A stretch of 64,000 bases of DNA from Rhodococcus sp. Z13 (GCF_025837095.1 NZ_CP107551.1:1966352-2030351); one strand, 5' to 3'. Positions 25,103 through 35,334 are shown, counted from the stretch's first letter. A program made the numbers and translations. The notes: generated by a model not told the origin, from the letters alone.

Positions 25103-25768
25103 TCACTCCTCGTCCACCGGTGCGTTCTCGGCCAGTGTGATCGCCTCGGCCACCGATCCCGACACCGCCGCGATGTACACGCTGTCCTCGGCCTGGATCA
25201 CGGTCTTGCGGTCAGGCAGGAGACCCGTACCGAACCGGATCAGGAACGCCACCCGGGCGCCGATGGCCTCCTCGAGCTCGGTCACCCGCCGGCCGACCCA
25301 CCCTTCGTGCACGACGACCTCGGCGATCGCGACCGACCCTGTGGGATCACGCCACCGCGCGGTCTCGCTGTCGCGGGTGAGCGCGTGCAGGAACCGGTCG
25401 GTGGTCCACGGCACGGTCGCGACCGTGGGGATGCCGAGACGCTCGTACGCCGCGGCGCGCTTCTCGTCGTAGATGCGCGCGACGACCCGCTCGACCCCGA
25501 AGTTCTCCCGCGCGACCCGCGCCGAGATGATGTTCGAGTTGTCGCCGGAGGACACCGCCGCGAACGCGTCGGCGCGCTCGATCTCCGCCGAGATCAGCAC
25601 CTCGCGGTCGAAACCCATGCCCAGCACGGTCCGGCCGGGGAAGTCGTCGCCGAGGCGCGCGAACGCGCTCTCGTCCCGGTCGATGACCGTCACCTCGTGG
25701 CCGAGCCGGACGAGGGCCCCGGCCACGGCCGCACCGACCCGGCCACACCCCATCACCACCACGTACAC
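25103..25768 (-). CDS. ceoB: TrkA-family potassium uptake protein CeoB
   Basis: 221 residues, RCK_N (VYVVVMGCGRVGAAVAGALV; ADAFAAVSSGDNSNIISARV) and RCK_C (GWVGRRVTELEEAIGARVAF). Paralogue of and upstream partner to ceoC, as Rv2691/Rv2692. I take the first GTG of VYVVVMG (25768) as start; a frame extending to 26032 is open but not protein-like. The conserved pairing with the divergent APC transporter suggests that these RCK proteins may regulate it in potassium or amino-acid transport. Confidence 0.9.
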   Translation of the reverse strand: MYVVVMGCGRVGAAVAGALVRLGHEVTVIDRDESAFARLGDDFPGRTVLGMGFDREVLISAEIERADAFAAVSSGDNSNIISARVARENFGVERVVARIYDEKRAAAYERLGIPTVATVPWTTDRFLHALTRDSETARWRDPTGSVAIAEVVVHEGWVGRRVTELEEAIGARVAFLIRFGTGLLPDRKTVIQAEDSVYIAAVSGSVAEAITLAENAPVDEE

Positions 25769-25940
25769 CCACGGACTCCGTTCAGGTCGACAGACTTCGC
25801 GGCGGGCCGAGTACGGCCCGCCGATCGAACGGTACCGCCTGCACGTCCGGGCGGTGTTCCGGACCGACATCCACCCCGCCGGAAGGCCGTATCGGTGTCC
25901 GATCGGGTACCGAGGGGCCGCGACCGCATAGGCTTTGCGC

Positions 25941-27965
25941 GTGTCCAAGCTTTCCACCGCGACGAAGCGGCTCCTCCTGGGTCGGCCCTTCCGCAGCGAC
26001 ACTCTCGGGCACGAACTGCTGCCCAAGCGCACCGCGCTGCCGATCTTCGCCTCGGACGCGCTGTCCTCGATCGCCTACGCGCCCGAGGAGATCTTCCTCG
26101 TTCTGTCCGTCGCCGGCCTGTCGGCCTACGCGTTCTCGCCGTGGATCGGGGTCGCCGTCGCGATCGTCCTCGTCATCGTCGTCGCCAGCTACCGGCAGAC
26201 GGTGCGGGCCTATCCCTCCGGGGGCGGCGACTACGAGGTCGCGACGAAGAATCTGGGGGAGACGGCCGGTCTGACGGTGGGCAGTGCCCTGCTGGTCGAC
26301 TACGTCCTCACCGTGGCCGTGTCGATCTCCTCCGCCGCCGCGAACATCGGCTCGGCGGTCCCGTTCGTCGCCCAGCACAAGGTGCTGTTCGCGCTCGCGG
26401 CGATCGTGCTGCTGACCGGTATCAACCTGCGGGGTCTGCGCCGCGAGTCCGGGATCGCGTTCGCGGTGCCCGTCTACCTGTTCCTCGCGGCCATGATGGG
26501 AATGCTCGGATGGGGCCTGTTCCGGGTGGTCGTCCTCGGTGACGAGCTGCGCGCCGAGTCGGCCGGATTCGAACTCGTCGCCGAGCAGTCCGACCTGACG
26601 GCCGTGGCGTTCGTCGTCCTGCTGGCCCGCGCGTTCTCGTCGGGATGCGCGGCCCTGACCGGTGTCGAGGCGATCGGCACCGGGGTGCCGGCCTTCCGCA
26701 AGCCCAAGGCCCGCAATGCGGCGACCACACTGGCGGTGCTCGGCGCTCTCGCCGTCGCCCTGTTCCTCGGGGTGGTCTTCCTCGCCGACCGCCTCGGTGT
26801 GGTGGTCGCCGAGCATCCGCAGACCCAGCTGCGCGGCGCCCCCGAGGGATACGAGCAGAAGACCCTGCTCGGGCAGCTCGCCGAGACGATCCTCGGCGGC
26901 GTGCCCGGCGGGTTCGTCCTGCTGATGGTGCTCACCGCCGTGATCCTGGTCCTGGCGGCCAACACCGCCTTCAACGGTTTCCCGACGCTCGGCTCGGTAC
27001 TGGCACGCAACCGCTACCTGCCGCGGCAGTTCCACACGCGCGGTGATCGCCTGGCGTTCAGCAACGGCATCCTGTTCCTCGCCGGTCTCGCCATCGTGTT
27101 CGTGTGGGTGTTCCGTGCCGAGGTCACCGCGCTGATCCAGCTGTACATCGTGGGTGTGTTCGTCGCCTTCAGCCTCGGCCAGGCCGGGATGGTGCGGCAC
27201 TGGACCCGGGAACTGGGCACCGAGAAGGACCCGGTCACCCGCCGCCGGATGCAGCGCTCGCGCACGATCAACGCCGTCGGTCTCGTGTCCACCGCGACGG
27301 TGCTGCTCGTCGTCCTGATCGGCAAGTTCACCGTCGGCGCGTGGATCGCGGTGGCGGCGATGGTCGTGGCGTTCGGGGTGATGAAGTCCATCCGCCGCCA
27401 CTACGACTCGGTCGCGGCGGAACTCGAGAGCGCCGAATGGGACGGCGTGCTGCCGAGCCGCACCCACTCGATCGTGCTGGTCTCGACGCTGCACCTGCCC
27501 ACCATGCGCGCGCTCGCCTACGCCCGTGCGACCCGCCCCGACGTGCTCGAGGCGATCACCGTCAACGTCGACGACGAGGCCACGCGCCGCCTGGTGCGCG
27601 AATGGGAGGACAGCGACCTGACGGTGCCGCTGAAGGTCGTCGAGTCGCCCTACCGGGAGATCACCCGGCCGGTGCTCGACTACGTGCGGCGGATCCGGCG
27701 GGATTCCCCCCGCGACGTGGTCACCGTCTTCATTCCGGAGTACGTCGTGGGGCACTGGTGGGAACAGCTCCTGCACAATCAGAGCGCACTGAGGCTCAAG
27801 AGCCGACTCCTCTTCCAGCCGGGGGTGATGGTGACCAGCGTGCCGTGGCAGCTGCGTTCGTCGGCGCAGGTGCCCGCCGATCGGGGTGGGGTCCCCGAGG
27901 GCACGCGCGAGGGTATGCCGGACGCACGGCGACAAGAGTTCGACAACGAGGAGGAACCGCGGTGA
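25941..27965 (+). CDS. APC-superfamily permease with C-terminal cytosolic domain
   Basis: 674 residues. Residues ~25-460 have about 12 membrane helices (PIFASDALSSIAYAPEEIFL, YVLTVAVSISSAAANIGSAV, LTGVEAIGTGVPAFRKPKA, typical APC). The last ~200 residues are soluble (SIVLVSTLHLPTMRALAYAR), resembling KUP/KimA-like or USP-type regulatory tails. Equivalent to Rv2690c. Position opposite the TrkA pair makes K+ transport (KimA-like) as plausible as amino-acid transport. GTG start at 25941; TAGGCT (25929-25934) ends 6 nt before it, suggesting a leaderless mRNA. Confidence 0.85.
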   Translation: MSKLSTATKRLLLGRPFRSDTLGHELLPKRTALPIFASDALSSIAYAPEEIFLVLSVAGLSAYAFSPWIGVAVAIVLVIVVASYRQTVRAYPSGGGDYEVATKNLGETAGLTVGSALLVDYVLTVAVSISSAAANIGSAVPFVAQHKVLFALAAIVLLTGINLRGLRRESGIAFAVPVYLFLAAMMGMLGWGLFRVVVLGDELRAESAGFELVAEQSDLTAVAFVVLLARAFSSGCAALTGVEAIGTGVPAFRKPKARNAATTLAVLGALAVALFLGVVFLADRLGVVVAEHPQTQLRGAPEGYEQKTLLGQLAETILGGVPGGFVLLMVLTAVILVLAANTAFNGFPTLGSVLARNRYLPRQFHTRGDRLAFSNGILFLAGLAIVFVWVFRAEVTALIQLYIVGVFVAFSLGQAGMVRHWTRELGTEKDPVTRRRMQRSRTINAVGLVSTATVLLVVLIGKFTVGAWIAVAAMVVAFGVMKSIRRHYDSVAAELESAEWDGVLPSRTHSIVLVSTLHLPTMRALAYARATRPDVLEAITVNVDDEATRRLVREWEDSDLTVPLKVVESPYREITRPVLDYVRRIRRDSPRDVVTVFIPEYVVGHWWEQLLHNQSALRLKSRLLFQPGVMVTSVPWQLRSSAQVPADRGGVPEGTREGMPDARRQEFDNEEEPR

Positions 27966-29245
27966 ATCGTCACGCGCATCCGCGCACGGATTGGTCCGGA
28001 CGGAGGATCGAGGTGATGCTGGGCAATCCCGCCCACGGCGGTGCCTGCGTCGCCCGGTACGAGGGACGGGTCGTGTTCGTCCGGCACGGTGTGCCGGGGG
28101 AGAGGGTGTTCGCCCGCGTCACCGAGGATCGCGGCGGGTCGTTCTGCTTCGCCGACGTGGTCGACGTGCTCGAGGCCTCGCCGGACCGCGTCGACCCGGT
28201 CTGCCCGATCTCCGGTCCGGAGGGCGCGGGCTGCTGCGACCTGTCGCACATGACGGTCGAGGCGCAGCGGCGGTTCACGGGGGCGGTGGTGGCCGAGCAG
28301 CTGCGCCGCCTCGGCGGAGTGGAACGCGAGGTGGAGGTCGAGGAGGTGCCCGGTGGCGCCTCGAACGGCACCCTCTGGCGCACCCGGGTGCGGCTCGCCG
28401 TGGACGTCGTGGGCAACCCGGGCTACCGGCGCTACCGCAGCAACGAGGTGGTGCCGGAACTGGCCTGCCCGCAGATCGATCCGCGCGCCTACATCGGCCT
28501 GGCCGACCGCGTGTGGCAGCCGGGCGCGGAACTGCAGGTCGTGCTCGACGCCGACGGTGAGCGGCACGTCGTGGAGATCGCCCCGCCCGTCCTGTCCGGG
28601 GGCGCGCGGCGGCAGGGCCGGCGGGGCGCGGCCGCGCGGCGTGCCGCGGCGAGCGCACCGCGGCCGGAGAAGGTCGTCGAGGGCTCAGGCCGGGTGGTCG
28701 AGCGGGTCGGCGACCGGGAGTGGCGGCTGTCCGCGACGGGGTTCTGGCAGGCGCACCGTGGGGCGGCCGGGCTGTACTCGAAGGTGGTGGGCGAGTGGGC
28801 CCAGGCCTCCGAGGGGGCGACGGCGTGGGATCTCTACGGTGGCGTCGGTGTCTTCGCGGCGACCCTCGCCGGGCAGGTCGGACCCCGCGGACGCGTGGTG
28901 TCGGTGGAATCCTCCCGGATGGCCGTCGACGACGGTGCCGAGGCGCTCGCCGATCTCGAGCAGGTGTCGTTCCGGCACGGCCGGGTGGAGCGGGTGATCG
29001 CGGACCTGCCCGCCCCCGAGGTGGTCGTCCTCGATCCGCCGCGGGCCGGTGCGGGCCGCGAGGTGGTCGAGGCGGTCGCCGAGGCCGGACCGCGCCGGGT
29101 GGTGCACGTGGGGTGCGATCCGGCGTCCTTCGGTCGGGACGTGGGCCTGTACCGCGATCACGGATTCGAGCTGGCGGACGTGCGGGCCTTCGCGGCGTTC
29201 CCGTCCACCCACCACGTGGAGTGCATCGCGCTGTTCACCCGCTGA
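27962..29245 (+). CDS. TRAM-domain class I RNA (uracil-5)-methyltransferase
   Basis: 427 residues, TrmA/RlmD family (Rv2689c). N-terminal TRAM domain (~12-70, EVMLGNPAHGGACVARYEGR), Cys cluster of the Fe-S region (PVCPISGPEGAGCCDLSHM), then a SAM methyltransferase: AWDLYGGVGVFAATLAGQVG, VVVLDPPRAGAGREVVEAV, and the nucleophile VHVGCDPASFGRDVGLY. A basic insert (GGARRQGRRGAAARRAAASA, ~205-225) is unusual and may contact RNA. Target (tRNA U54 or 23S U747/U1939) is not decidable here. GTGA overlap with the APC gene. Confidence 0.9.
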   Translation: MNRHAHPRTDWSGRRIEVMLGNPAHGGACVARYEGRVVFVRHGVPGERVFARVTEDRGGSFCFADVVDVLEASPDRVDPVCPISGPEGAGCCDLSHMTVEAQRRFTGAVVAEQLRRLGGVEREVEVEEVPGGASNGTLWRTRVRLAVDVVGNPGYRRYRSNEVVPELACPQIDPRAYIGLADRVWQPGAELQVVLDADGERHVVEIAPPVLSGGARRQGRRGAAARRAAASAPRPEKVVEGSGRVVERVGDREWRLSATGFWQAHRGAAGLYSKVVGEWAQASEGATAWDLYGGVGVFAATLAGQVGPRGRVVSVESSRMAVDDGAEALADLEQVSFRHGRVERVIADLPAPEVVVLDPPRAGAGREVVEAVAEAGPRRVVHVGCDPASFGRDVGLYRDHGFELADVRAFAAFPSTHHVECIALFTR

Positions 29246-29328
29246 AGCCGGGCGGGGGCGTCGCGCGGTGCCGGGCGCGACGCCTCGGTGGGGATGAATC
29301 GCCGGTGTGAATTGCGTCCTACGAGTGC

Positions 29329-29367
29329 TTGCGGTCCGCAAACAACTGTTATCGTTGCATGACGTAA
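29329..29367. promoter_or_regulatory. Pair of TTGC-N5-GYAA palindromes upstream of the marR gene
   Basis: Site 1, TTGCGGTCCGCAA (29329-29341), and site 2, TTGCATGACGTAA (29355-29367), share TTGC-N5-G(C/T)AA and lie 26 bp apart centre to centre. They are 32 nt or more upstream of the GTG, where an autorepressor of the MarR-MFS operon would bind. Confidence 0.6.
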
Positions 29368-29398
29368 TCAATTAGTTTTCGTCGGTCGGAGGTGCGCG

Positions 29399-29857
29399 GT
29401 GCCGGACAAGTCCCGGGCCAACGAACTCGCCGACGCCATCTTCCTGTTCGGCCGCACACTGCGTGGTGCCCTCGTGCACCACGACACCGACGTGCTTCCC
29501 CCAGCACTCGTCGCGGTGCTGTTCGTGCTCGCACGGATGGGGGAGTGCCGCCCCAGCGAGCTCGCCGTGGAGATGTGCGTCAGCCAGTCGTCGCTCAGCA
29601 GACAGATCGCCGAACTCGTCGAGCGGGGCCTCGTGGACCGGCATCCCGATCCCGACGACCGCCGCGCTCACCGGGTGAGCTGTTCGGTCGCGGGCATCGA
29701 GATCCTCGAGCTCGTGAAGAAACGCCGGACCGAACGGCTCTCCGCCGAACTCGAGGACTGGAACGCCGGCGAGATCGCCGACGCCATCACGACCCTCGAG
29801 CGGCTCACCGCGTCGCTGGCTCCGCTCGTCATCGATACCCGAAGGACCAATTCATGA
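29399..29857 (+). CDS. MarR-family transcriptional regulator
   Basis: 152 residues with a winged helix at ~40-100: LARMGECRPSELAVEMCVSQ, SSLSRQIAELVERGLVDRHP, and the wing DDRRAHRVSCSV. MarR proteins repress drug-efflux genes and release DNA on binding phenolics or antibiotics. The stop overlaps the start of the DHA2 exporter gene (ATGA), so it is the local regulator. GTG start at 29399 with GGAGG upstream. The palindrome pair upstream is the expected operator. Confidence 0.9.
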   Translation: MPDKSRANELADAIFLFGRTLRGALVHHDTDVLPPALVAVLFVLARMGECRPSELAVEMCVSQSSLSRQIAELVERGLVDRHPDPDDRRAHRVSCSVAGIEILELVKKRRTERLSAELEDWNAGEIADAITTLERLTASLAPLVIDTRRTNS

Positions 29858-31455
29858 CCACAGTCTCCGGATCGGGCTCGCAGCCCGCCGCTCCCGCGGA
29901 CGAGGAGCAGATGACGCACCGCGAGATCCTCGCGGTGCTCTCGGGTCTGCTCGCGGCCCTCTTCACCGCGCTGCTGAGCAGCACGATCGTCTCGACGGCC
30001 CTGCCGACGATCATCGCCGACCTGAACGGCACCCAGACCCAGTACGCCTGGGTCATCACCACGGCGCTGCTCGCCAACGCGGCCTCGACCCCCATCTGGG
30101 GCAAGTTCGCCGACCTGTTCAACAAGAAGCTGCTCGTCCAGCTCGGCATCCTGATCTTCGTCGCCGGATCCGTGCTGGCCGGTGTCGCCCACAACGTGCC
30201 GATCCTGCTCGTCGCCCGCGTGATCCAGGGCATCGGCATGGGTGGCCTGACCGCGCTCGTCGTGGCCATCATCGGCAGCATCATCCCGCCCCGCGCGCGC
30301 GGTCGGTACTCCGGCTACATGGGCGCGGTCATGGCCGTGGCCATGTCCGGCGGACCCGTGCTCGGCGGTGTCATCGTCGACACGCTCGGCTGGCGCTGGT
30401 GCTTCTACGTCTGCGTCCCGATCGCCGTGGTGGCGCTCGTCCTGCTGCAGCGCACCCTGCACATCGCGACCGTCCGCAAGGACGACGTCAGCATCGACTG
30501 GTTCGGCGCGACCCTCATCACCGCCGCCGTGAGCGTGCTGCTGATCTGGGTGTCGTTCGCCGGCAAGGACGGCTACTACGAGTGGATCTCCACCGAGTCC
30601 GCCCTCTACGTCGGCGCCGGTGTCGTCCTGCTCGTCGCCACCCTGATCGTCGAATCCAAGGTCGCCGACCCGATCATCCCGCTGAAGATCGTCACCGAGC
30701 GCACCACCGGGCTGGCGATCATCGCGTCCGTCGCCGTCGGTATCGGCCTGTTCGGTGCCACGACCTTCCTCACGCAGTACTTCCAGACCGCGCGCGGCTA
30801 CAGCCCCACGGCCGCGGGCCTGCTCACCATCCCGATGGTCGCCGGCACCCTCGTCTCGTCGATGCTCTCGGGCCAGCTCATCACCCGCTTCGGCAAGTGG
30901 AAGGGCTTCCTCATCGGCGGCGCCGTGCTGCAGCTGATCGGCTTCGGTCTGCTCGGCAGCCTCGACCACCTCACCTCCATGTGGGTGATCGGCCTCTACA
31001 TCGCCATCGTCGGCCTCGGCACCGGCATGCTCATGCAGAATCTCGTGCTCGCCGTGCAGAACACCGTCAGCGTGCGCAACATCGGCGCGGCCAGCAGCTC
31101 CGTCGCGTTCTTCCGTACCTTCGGCGGCGCGATCGGCGTGTCGGTGCTCGGCTCCATCCTGGCCAGCCGCGTCACGACCCTGTCCGCCGAGGGCCTGGCG
31201 AAGCTCGGCATCGACACCTCCTCGGGTGGCTCCACCGGCGGTCTCGACATGTCCGCGCTGCCCGCCCCTGTGGCGGAGGTCATCCGGTACGCCTACGGCG
31301 ATGCGACCGGCACCCTCTTCCTGGTGGCCGCCGCCTTCGCTGTGGTTACTCTGATAGCAGTGGTGCTGATTCCCAACCGGGCGTTGCGTACCACCATCGA
31401 CCTCGTCGAGGAGAAGCCGGCAACCGATCGGGCCGACGTCCCCTCGCAGGGGTGA
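29854..31455 (+). CDS. MFS drug exporter, DHA2 (14-TM) family
   Basis: 533 residues. Motif A-like GKFADLFNKKLLVQLG, TM1 ALFTALLSSTIVSTALPTII, motif C SGGPVLGGVIVDTLGWRWCF, about 14 membrane helices. Proton-driven multidrug efflux (EmrB/LfrA/QacA group) at the cell membrane. ATG at 29854 overlaps the marR stop, so both form one operon. Substrate not readable from sequence. Confidence 0.9.
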   Translation: MTTVSGSGSQPAAPADEEQMTHREILAVLSGLLAALFTALLSSTIVSTALPTIIADLNGTQTQYAWVITTALLANAASTPIWGKFADLFNKKLLVQLGILIFVAGSVLAGVAHNVPILLVARVIQGIGMGGLTALVVAIIGSIIPPRARGRYSGYMGAVMAVAMSGGPVLGGVIVDTLGWRWCFYVCVPIAVVALVLLQRTLHIATVRKDDVSIDWFGATLITAAVSVLLIWVSFAGKDGYYEWISTESALYVGAGVVLLVATLIVESKVADPIIPLKIVTERTTGLAIIASVAVGIGLFGATTFLTQYFQTARGYSPTAAGLLTIPMVAGTLVSSMLSGQLITRFGKWKGFLIGGAVLQLIGFGLLGSLDHLTSMWVIGLYIAIVGLGTGMLMQNLVLAVQNTVSVRNIGAASSSVAFFRTFGGAIGVSVLGSILASRVTTLSAEGLAKLGIDTSSGGSTGGLDMSALPAPVAEVIRYAYGDATGTLFLVAAAFAVVTLIAVVLIPNRALRTTIDLVEEKPATDRADVPSQG

Positions 31456-31565
31456 CACGGCTCACGGCGGGTTATCCGGTTCGTCGCTGACCCCGATGTG
31501 GCGTCGTTCACGGGAGCGATACGAAGGATCGCCCCGCTCCGGCGCTCCGTAGACTGAGGAAACTG

Positions 31566-31584
31566 CTCGCGCGACTCGCGCGAG
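31566..31584 (+). promoter_or_regulatory. 5'-UTR hairpin upstream of dxs
   Basis: CTCGCGC-GACTC-GCGCGAG, a 7-bp stem with 5-nt loop, 26 nt before the start. A TAGACT hexamer (31550-31555) just upstream could be the -10 box, placing the hairpin at the 5' end of the mRNA. Confidence 0.45.
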
Positions 31585-31610
31585 GTACGAGCCGGAGGGA
31601 GCTAGTCCAG

Positions 31611-33557
31611 TTGGGTGTTCTGTCCAGCATCCAGTCGCCCGACGATCTGCGTCGGCTCTCCCCCGTGGAGCTCACCGAGCTCGCGGGGGAGATCCGCGAA
31701 TTTCTCGTCCAGAAAGTGGCGGCGACCGGAGGCCACCTCGGGCCCAATCTCGGTGTGGTCGAACTGACGATCGCCCTGCACCGGGTCTTCGACTCACCGC
31801 GCGACCCGATCCTGTTCGACACCGGCCATCAGGCCTACGTCCACAAGATCCTCACGGGTCGCCGCGACGAGTTCGACACCCTGCGCCAGAAGGGCGGCCT
31901 GTCCGGCTATCCCAGCCGTGCGGAGAGCGAACACGACTGGATCGAGTCGTCGCACGCCTCGGCCGCGTTGTCCTACGCGGACGGTCTCGCCAAGGCCTAC
32001 AAGCTCACCGGTGAGTCGGACCGCACGGTCGTCGCGGTCGTCGGCGACGGCGCGCTGACCGGCGGCATGTGCTGGGAGGCCCTCAACAACATCGCCGCCG
32101 GCAAGGACCGGTCGCTGGTGATCGTCGTCAACGACAACGGACGCTCCTACGCCCCCACCATCGGCGGTCTCGCCGACCACCTCGCGGCACTGCGGCTGCG
32201 CCCCGGCTACGAGAAGGTCCTCGACAACAGCCGCCGTTTCGTCAAGCGCCTGCCGTGGGTGGGCTCGGTGGCCTACTCCGTCCTGCACGGCATGAAGGCA
32301 GGGGTCAAGGACGCGGTCAGTCCCCAGGTGCTGTTCACCGACCTCGGCATCAAGTACCTCGGACCGGTCGACGGGCACGACGAGCAGGCGATGGAGTCCG
32401 CGCTGCGCCGCGCCAAGGCGTACGGCGGCCCGGTGCTCGTCCACGCCGTCACCCGCAAGGGCGCCGGCTACGCCCCCGCCGAGAACCACCTCGCCGACCA
32501 GATGCACGCCACCGGCATCATGGATCCCCGCACCGGGCGGTCGAAGTCGTCGTCCTCCGCCCCGGACTGGACGTCGGTGTTCGCCGACGAACTCATCGCC
32601 CTCGGCGAACAGCGCGAGGACCTCGTGGCGATCACCGCCGCGATGCCCGGCCCCACCGGCCTGGCGAAGTTCGGTGAGCGCTTCCCCGACCGCACCTTCG
32701 ATGTCGGCATCGCCGAGCAGCACGCCGTCACCTCCGCCGCGGGCCTGGCCCTGGGCGGGCTGCACCCGGTGGTCGCGGTCTACTCGACCTTCCTCAACCG
32801 TGCCTTCGACCAGTTGCTGATGGACGTCGCGCTGCTGAAGCAGCCCGTCACCATCGTGCTCGACCGCGCCGGCATCACCGGCTCCGACGGGGCCAGCCAC
32901 AACGGCATGTGGGACCTGTCGCTGCTCGGCATCGTGCCCGGCCTGCGCGCGGCGGCCCCGCGCGACGCCGCGACGCTGCGGGAGGAACTGGGCGAGGCTC
33001 TCGCCGTCTCCGACGGCCCCACCGTGCTGCGTTTCCCCAAGGGCGCCGTGGGCGACGACATCCCGGCCGTCGAACGCATCGACGGCACGGTCGACGTGCT
33101 GCGCATGCCGAAGGACCGGCGCGGCGACGTGCTGATCGTCGCGGTCGGCGCGTTCGCGTCCCTCGCGCTGGACGTCGCCGAGCGGCTGTCCCGGCAGGGC
33201 ATCGACGCGGCCGTCGTCGACCCGCGCTGGGTGCTGCCCGTGCCCGACGCGGTCGTCGACCTCGCCCGCGACTTCCGGCTCGTCGTCACCGTCGAGGACA
33301 GCGGTGTGCACGGCGGCATCGGTTCCGCCGTGTCGTCGGCGCTGCGCCGTCACGACGTCGACGTGCCCACCCGCGATCTCGGTGTCCCGCAGCGGTTCCT
33401 CGACCACGCCTCGCGCAGCGAGATCCACGCCGAACTCGGCCTGACCGCGCAGGACGTCGCCCGGCAGATCACCGGCTGGGTGGCCGGCCTGGACGACACC
33501 CCCGTCGCCGGTGCGGCTCCCTCGGCCGTCGAGCAGACCGACCGCGAAGCGGGCTGA
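31611..33557 (+). CDS. dxs: 1-deoxy-D-xylulose-5-phosphate synthase
   Basis: First enzyme of the MEP isoprenoid pathway: condenses pyruvate and glyceraldehyde 3-phosphate with thiamine diphosphate. 648 residues, normal length. TPP motif [38 protein letters not shown] and [15 protein letters not shown] near the N-terminus; transketolase pyrimidine domain [21 protein letters not shown]-terminal domain [20 protein letters not shown]. Starts with TTG at 31611 (TTGGGTGTTCTG), 11 nt after GGAGGGA; no better in-frame start exists. Followed by a strong terminator. Confidence 0.97.
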   Translation: MGVLSSIQSPDDLRRLSPVELTELAGEIREFLVQKVAATGGHLGPNLGVVELTIALHRVFDSPRDPILFDTGHQAYVHKILTGRRDEFDTLRQKGGLSGYPSRAESEHDWIESSHASAALSYADGLAKAYKLTGESDRTVVAVVGDGALTGGMCWEALNNIAAGKDRSLVIVVNDNGRSYAPTIGGLADHLAALRLRPGYEKVLDNSRRFVKRLPWVGSVAYSVLHGMKAGVKDAVSPQVLFTDLGIKYLGPVDGHDEQAMESALRRAKAYGGPVLVHAVTRKGAGYAPAENHLADQMHATGIMDPRTGRSKSSSSAPDWTSVFADELIALGEQREDLVAITAAMPGPTGLAKFGERFPDRTFDVGIAEQHAVTSAAGLALGGLHPVVAVYSTFLNRAFDQLLMDVALLKQPVTIVLDRAGITGSDGASHNGMWDLSLLGIVPGLRAAAPRDAATLREELGEALAVSDGPTVLRFPKGAVGDDIPAVERIDGTVDVLRMPKDRRGDVLIVAVGAFASLALDVAERLSRQGIDAAVVDPRWVLPVPDAVVDLARDFRLVVTVEDSGVHGGIGSAVSSALRRHDVDVPTRDLGVPQRFLDHASRSEIHAELGLTAQDVARQITGWVAGLDDTPVAGAAPSAVEQTDREAG

Positions 33558-33602
33558 ACGGATCCATCACAGGGATCCGCTCACCACAGGACTCGGAACG
33601 AA

Positions 33603-33637
33603 CGAAGGCCGCGCACCGAACCGGTGCGCGGCCTTCG
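33603..33637. terminator. Bidirectional intrinsic hairpin between dxs and the sugar porter
   Basis: Perfect 16-bp stem CGAAGGCCGCGCACCG / CGGTGCGCGGCCTTCG, loop AAC, between convergent genes. Confidence 0.88.
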
Positions 33638-33688
33638 CTCGTTGTGGACCTCGACGGCCGTCGCCGTCGGACGGACGGGAACCGTCCG

Positions 33689-35086
33689 TCAGGAGTGCAT
33701 CTCCTCGAGTTCCATGCCCTTGGTCTCGGGGATCCGCGCCTTGACGAAGAAGAACGACAACAGCGCGAAGAACGCGAAGAGGCCGTAGAGGACCCACAGA
33801 CCCAGCGTGGAGGTCAACGGCGGGAACGCCAGCGTGACCGTGAAGTTCGCGATCCAGTTCGCGGCCGTGCTGATGCCCAGGGCCACCGCGCGCATACGGT
33901 TCGGGAACATCTCGCCGAGCATCACCCACATGATCGGGCCCCAGGTGGCGGCGAAGAAGATCACGAAGACGTTCGCGCCGACGAGGGCCAGGGCACCCCA
34001 CGGGGCGGGCAGTTCGATGTCGTCCCCGCTGCCCGTGGCCTGGGAGAAGGCGATCGCCGCGAGCAGCAGGCTCACGAACATACCGAGCGAGCCGGTCATC
34101 AGCAGCGGACGGCGACCGAGCTTGTCGACGAACAGGATCGCCACGAAGGTCATGACGACGTTGATGACCGCGGTGATCACCGAGGTCGTGAACGACTGGT
34201 TCTCGGTGAAGCCGACCGACTTCCACAGGGTCGTCGAGTAGTAGAAGATCGCGTTGATACCCACGAACTGCTGGAAGATCGCCATGGTGATGCCGACCCA
34301 CACCAGCGGCTGCAGACCGAACACCGGGCCGCGGATGTCGCCGAAGGAGGCGTTGGACTCGCGGCGCAGCGTCAGCTTGATCTCCTGCACCCGCTCGTTC
34401 GGGCGCAGCTCACCGGTGACGTTCGCGAGGATCTCGGCGGCCTCCTCGTCGAGATCCTGACCGACGAGATAACGCGGCGACTCGGGGATCATCAGCGCGA
34501 GCACACCGTAGACGACCGCCGGGACGACACCGACGATGAACATCCAGCGCCAGGCCTCGAGATTCCACCACAACTCGTTGGAGGCGCCGCCCGCGGCGTT
34601 CTGCAGGATCGCGTCGGACAGCAGAGCCGCGAAGATACCGAGCGTGATGGCGAGCTGCTGCAGCGACGCGAGCGCGCCGCGGTAACGGGCGGGGGCGATC
34701 TCCGAGATGTAGGTGGGGGCGATCACCGAGGCGATACCGATGCCGAGACCGCCGAGGACGCGCCACAGCATCAGGTCCGGGACACCGACGGCCAGGCCCG
34801 ACCCGATCGACGACACGACGAACAGCACCGAGCCGAGCATCATCACCCGGCGGCGGCCCCAGCGGTCGGCGAGCCGGCCGGCGAACCACGCACCGACCGC
34901 GCACCCGAGCAGGGCGATCGCCACCGCGAAACCCGTCACGAACGAACTGAGACCGAAATCGCCCTGGATGGAATCGACTGCACCGTTGATGACCGAACTG
35001 TCGAAACCGAACAGGAAGCCGCCCACGGCCGCCGCCACCGTGACGGCGATGACTTTCGCCGCATGCGCGGACGAAGGTTGGGTCAC
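33689..35086 (-). CDS. MFS sugar porter family transporter
   Basis: 465 residues, 12 TM. Sugar-porter signatures: GGFLFGFDSSVINGA (TM1), RLADRWGRRRVMMLGS, PESPRYLVGQDLDEE after TM6, QQFVGINAIFYYSTTLWKS (TM7, substrate QQ.xGxN), DKLGRRPLLMTG, and the C-terminal PETKGMELEEM. Imports a monosaccharide or polyol with H+ (glucose, xylose or inositol type). GTG start at 35086, 7 nt after AGGAG. It is not part of the conserved block in mycobacteria, so it is probably an insertion with the next gene. Confidence 0.9.
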   Translation of the reverse strand: MTQPSSAHAAKVIAVTVAAAVGGFLFGFDSSVINGAVDSIQGDFGLSSFVTGFAVAIALLGCAVGAWFAGRLADRWGRRRVMMLGSVLFVVSSIGSGLAVGVPDLMLWRVLGGLGIGIASVIAPTYISEIAPARYRGALASLQQLAITLGIFAALLSDAILQNAAGGASNELWWNLEAWRWMFIVGVVPAVVYGVLALMIPESPRYLVGQDLDEEAAEILANVTGELRPNERVQEIKLTLRRESNASFGDIRGPVFGLQPLVWVGITMAIFQQFVGINAIFYYSTTLWKSVGFTENQSFTTSVITAVINVVMTFVAILFVDKLGRRPLLMTGSLGMFVSLLLAAIAFSQATGSGDDIELPAPWGALALVGANVFVIFFAATWGPIMWVMLGEMFPNRMRAVALGISTAANWIANFTVTLAFPPLTSTLGLWVLYGLFAFFALLSFFFVKARIPETKGMELEEMHS

Positions 35087-35334
35087 GAAAACACTCCTGA
35101 TTGAACGCGTCACGACGGACGCGGAAAAGTACAGAACACTTGTATTGCTCAGGGGACATTACGCTGCGGACCTGCGCAGAACGGCCTCTTCGGGCGAGAA
35201 TCCGCCCACATCGACGGCCCGGCGGGGAACCAGGGAAGCCGGTCCGCGATCCCGGCAAGGGCCGGGAAGTTAAGAAGGATTCTCTCCATCCGCTCGGGGG
35301 TCCGACCTTCGGGACCGCTCGGTCGGACCTCGCC

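Noticed and set aside
32909-35104. 731-codon open frame across dxs end, terminator and sugar porter
   Set aside because: It crosses a strong terminator and reads two well-supported genes out of frame or antisense.
35127-35141. AAGT-N7-ACTT as an operator before the sugar porter
   Set aside because: Four-base arms are too short to support a call by eye.
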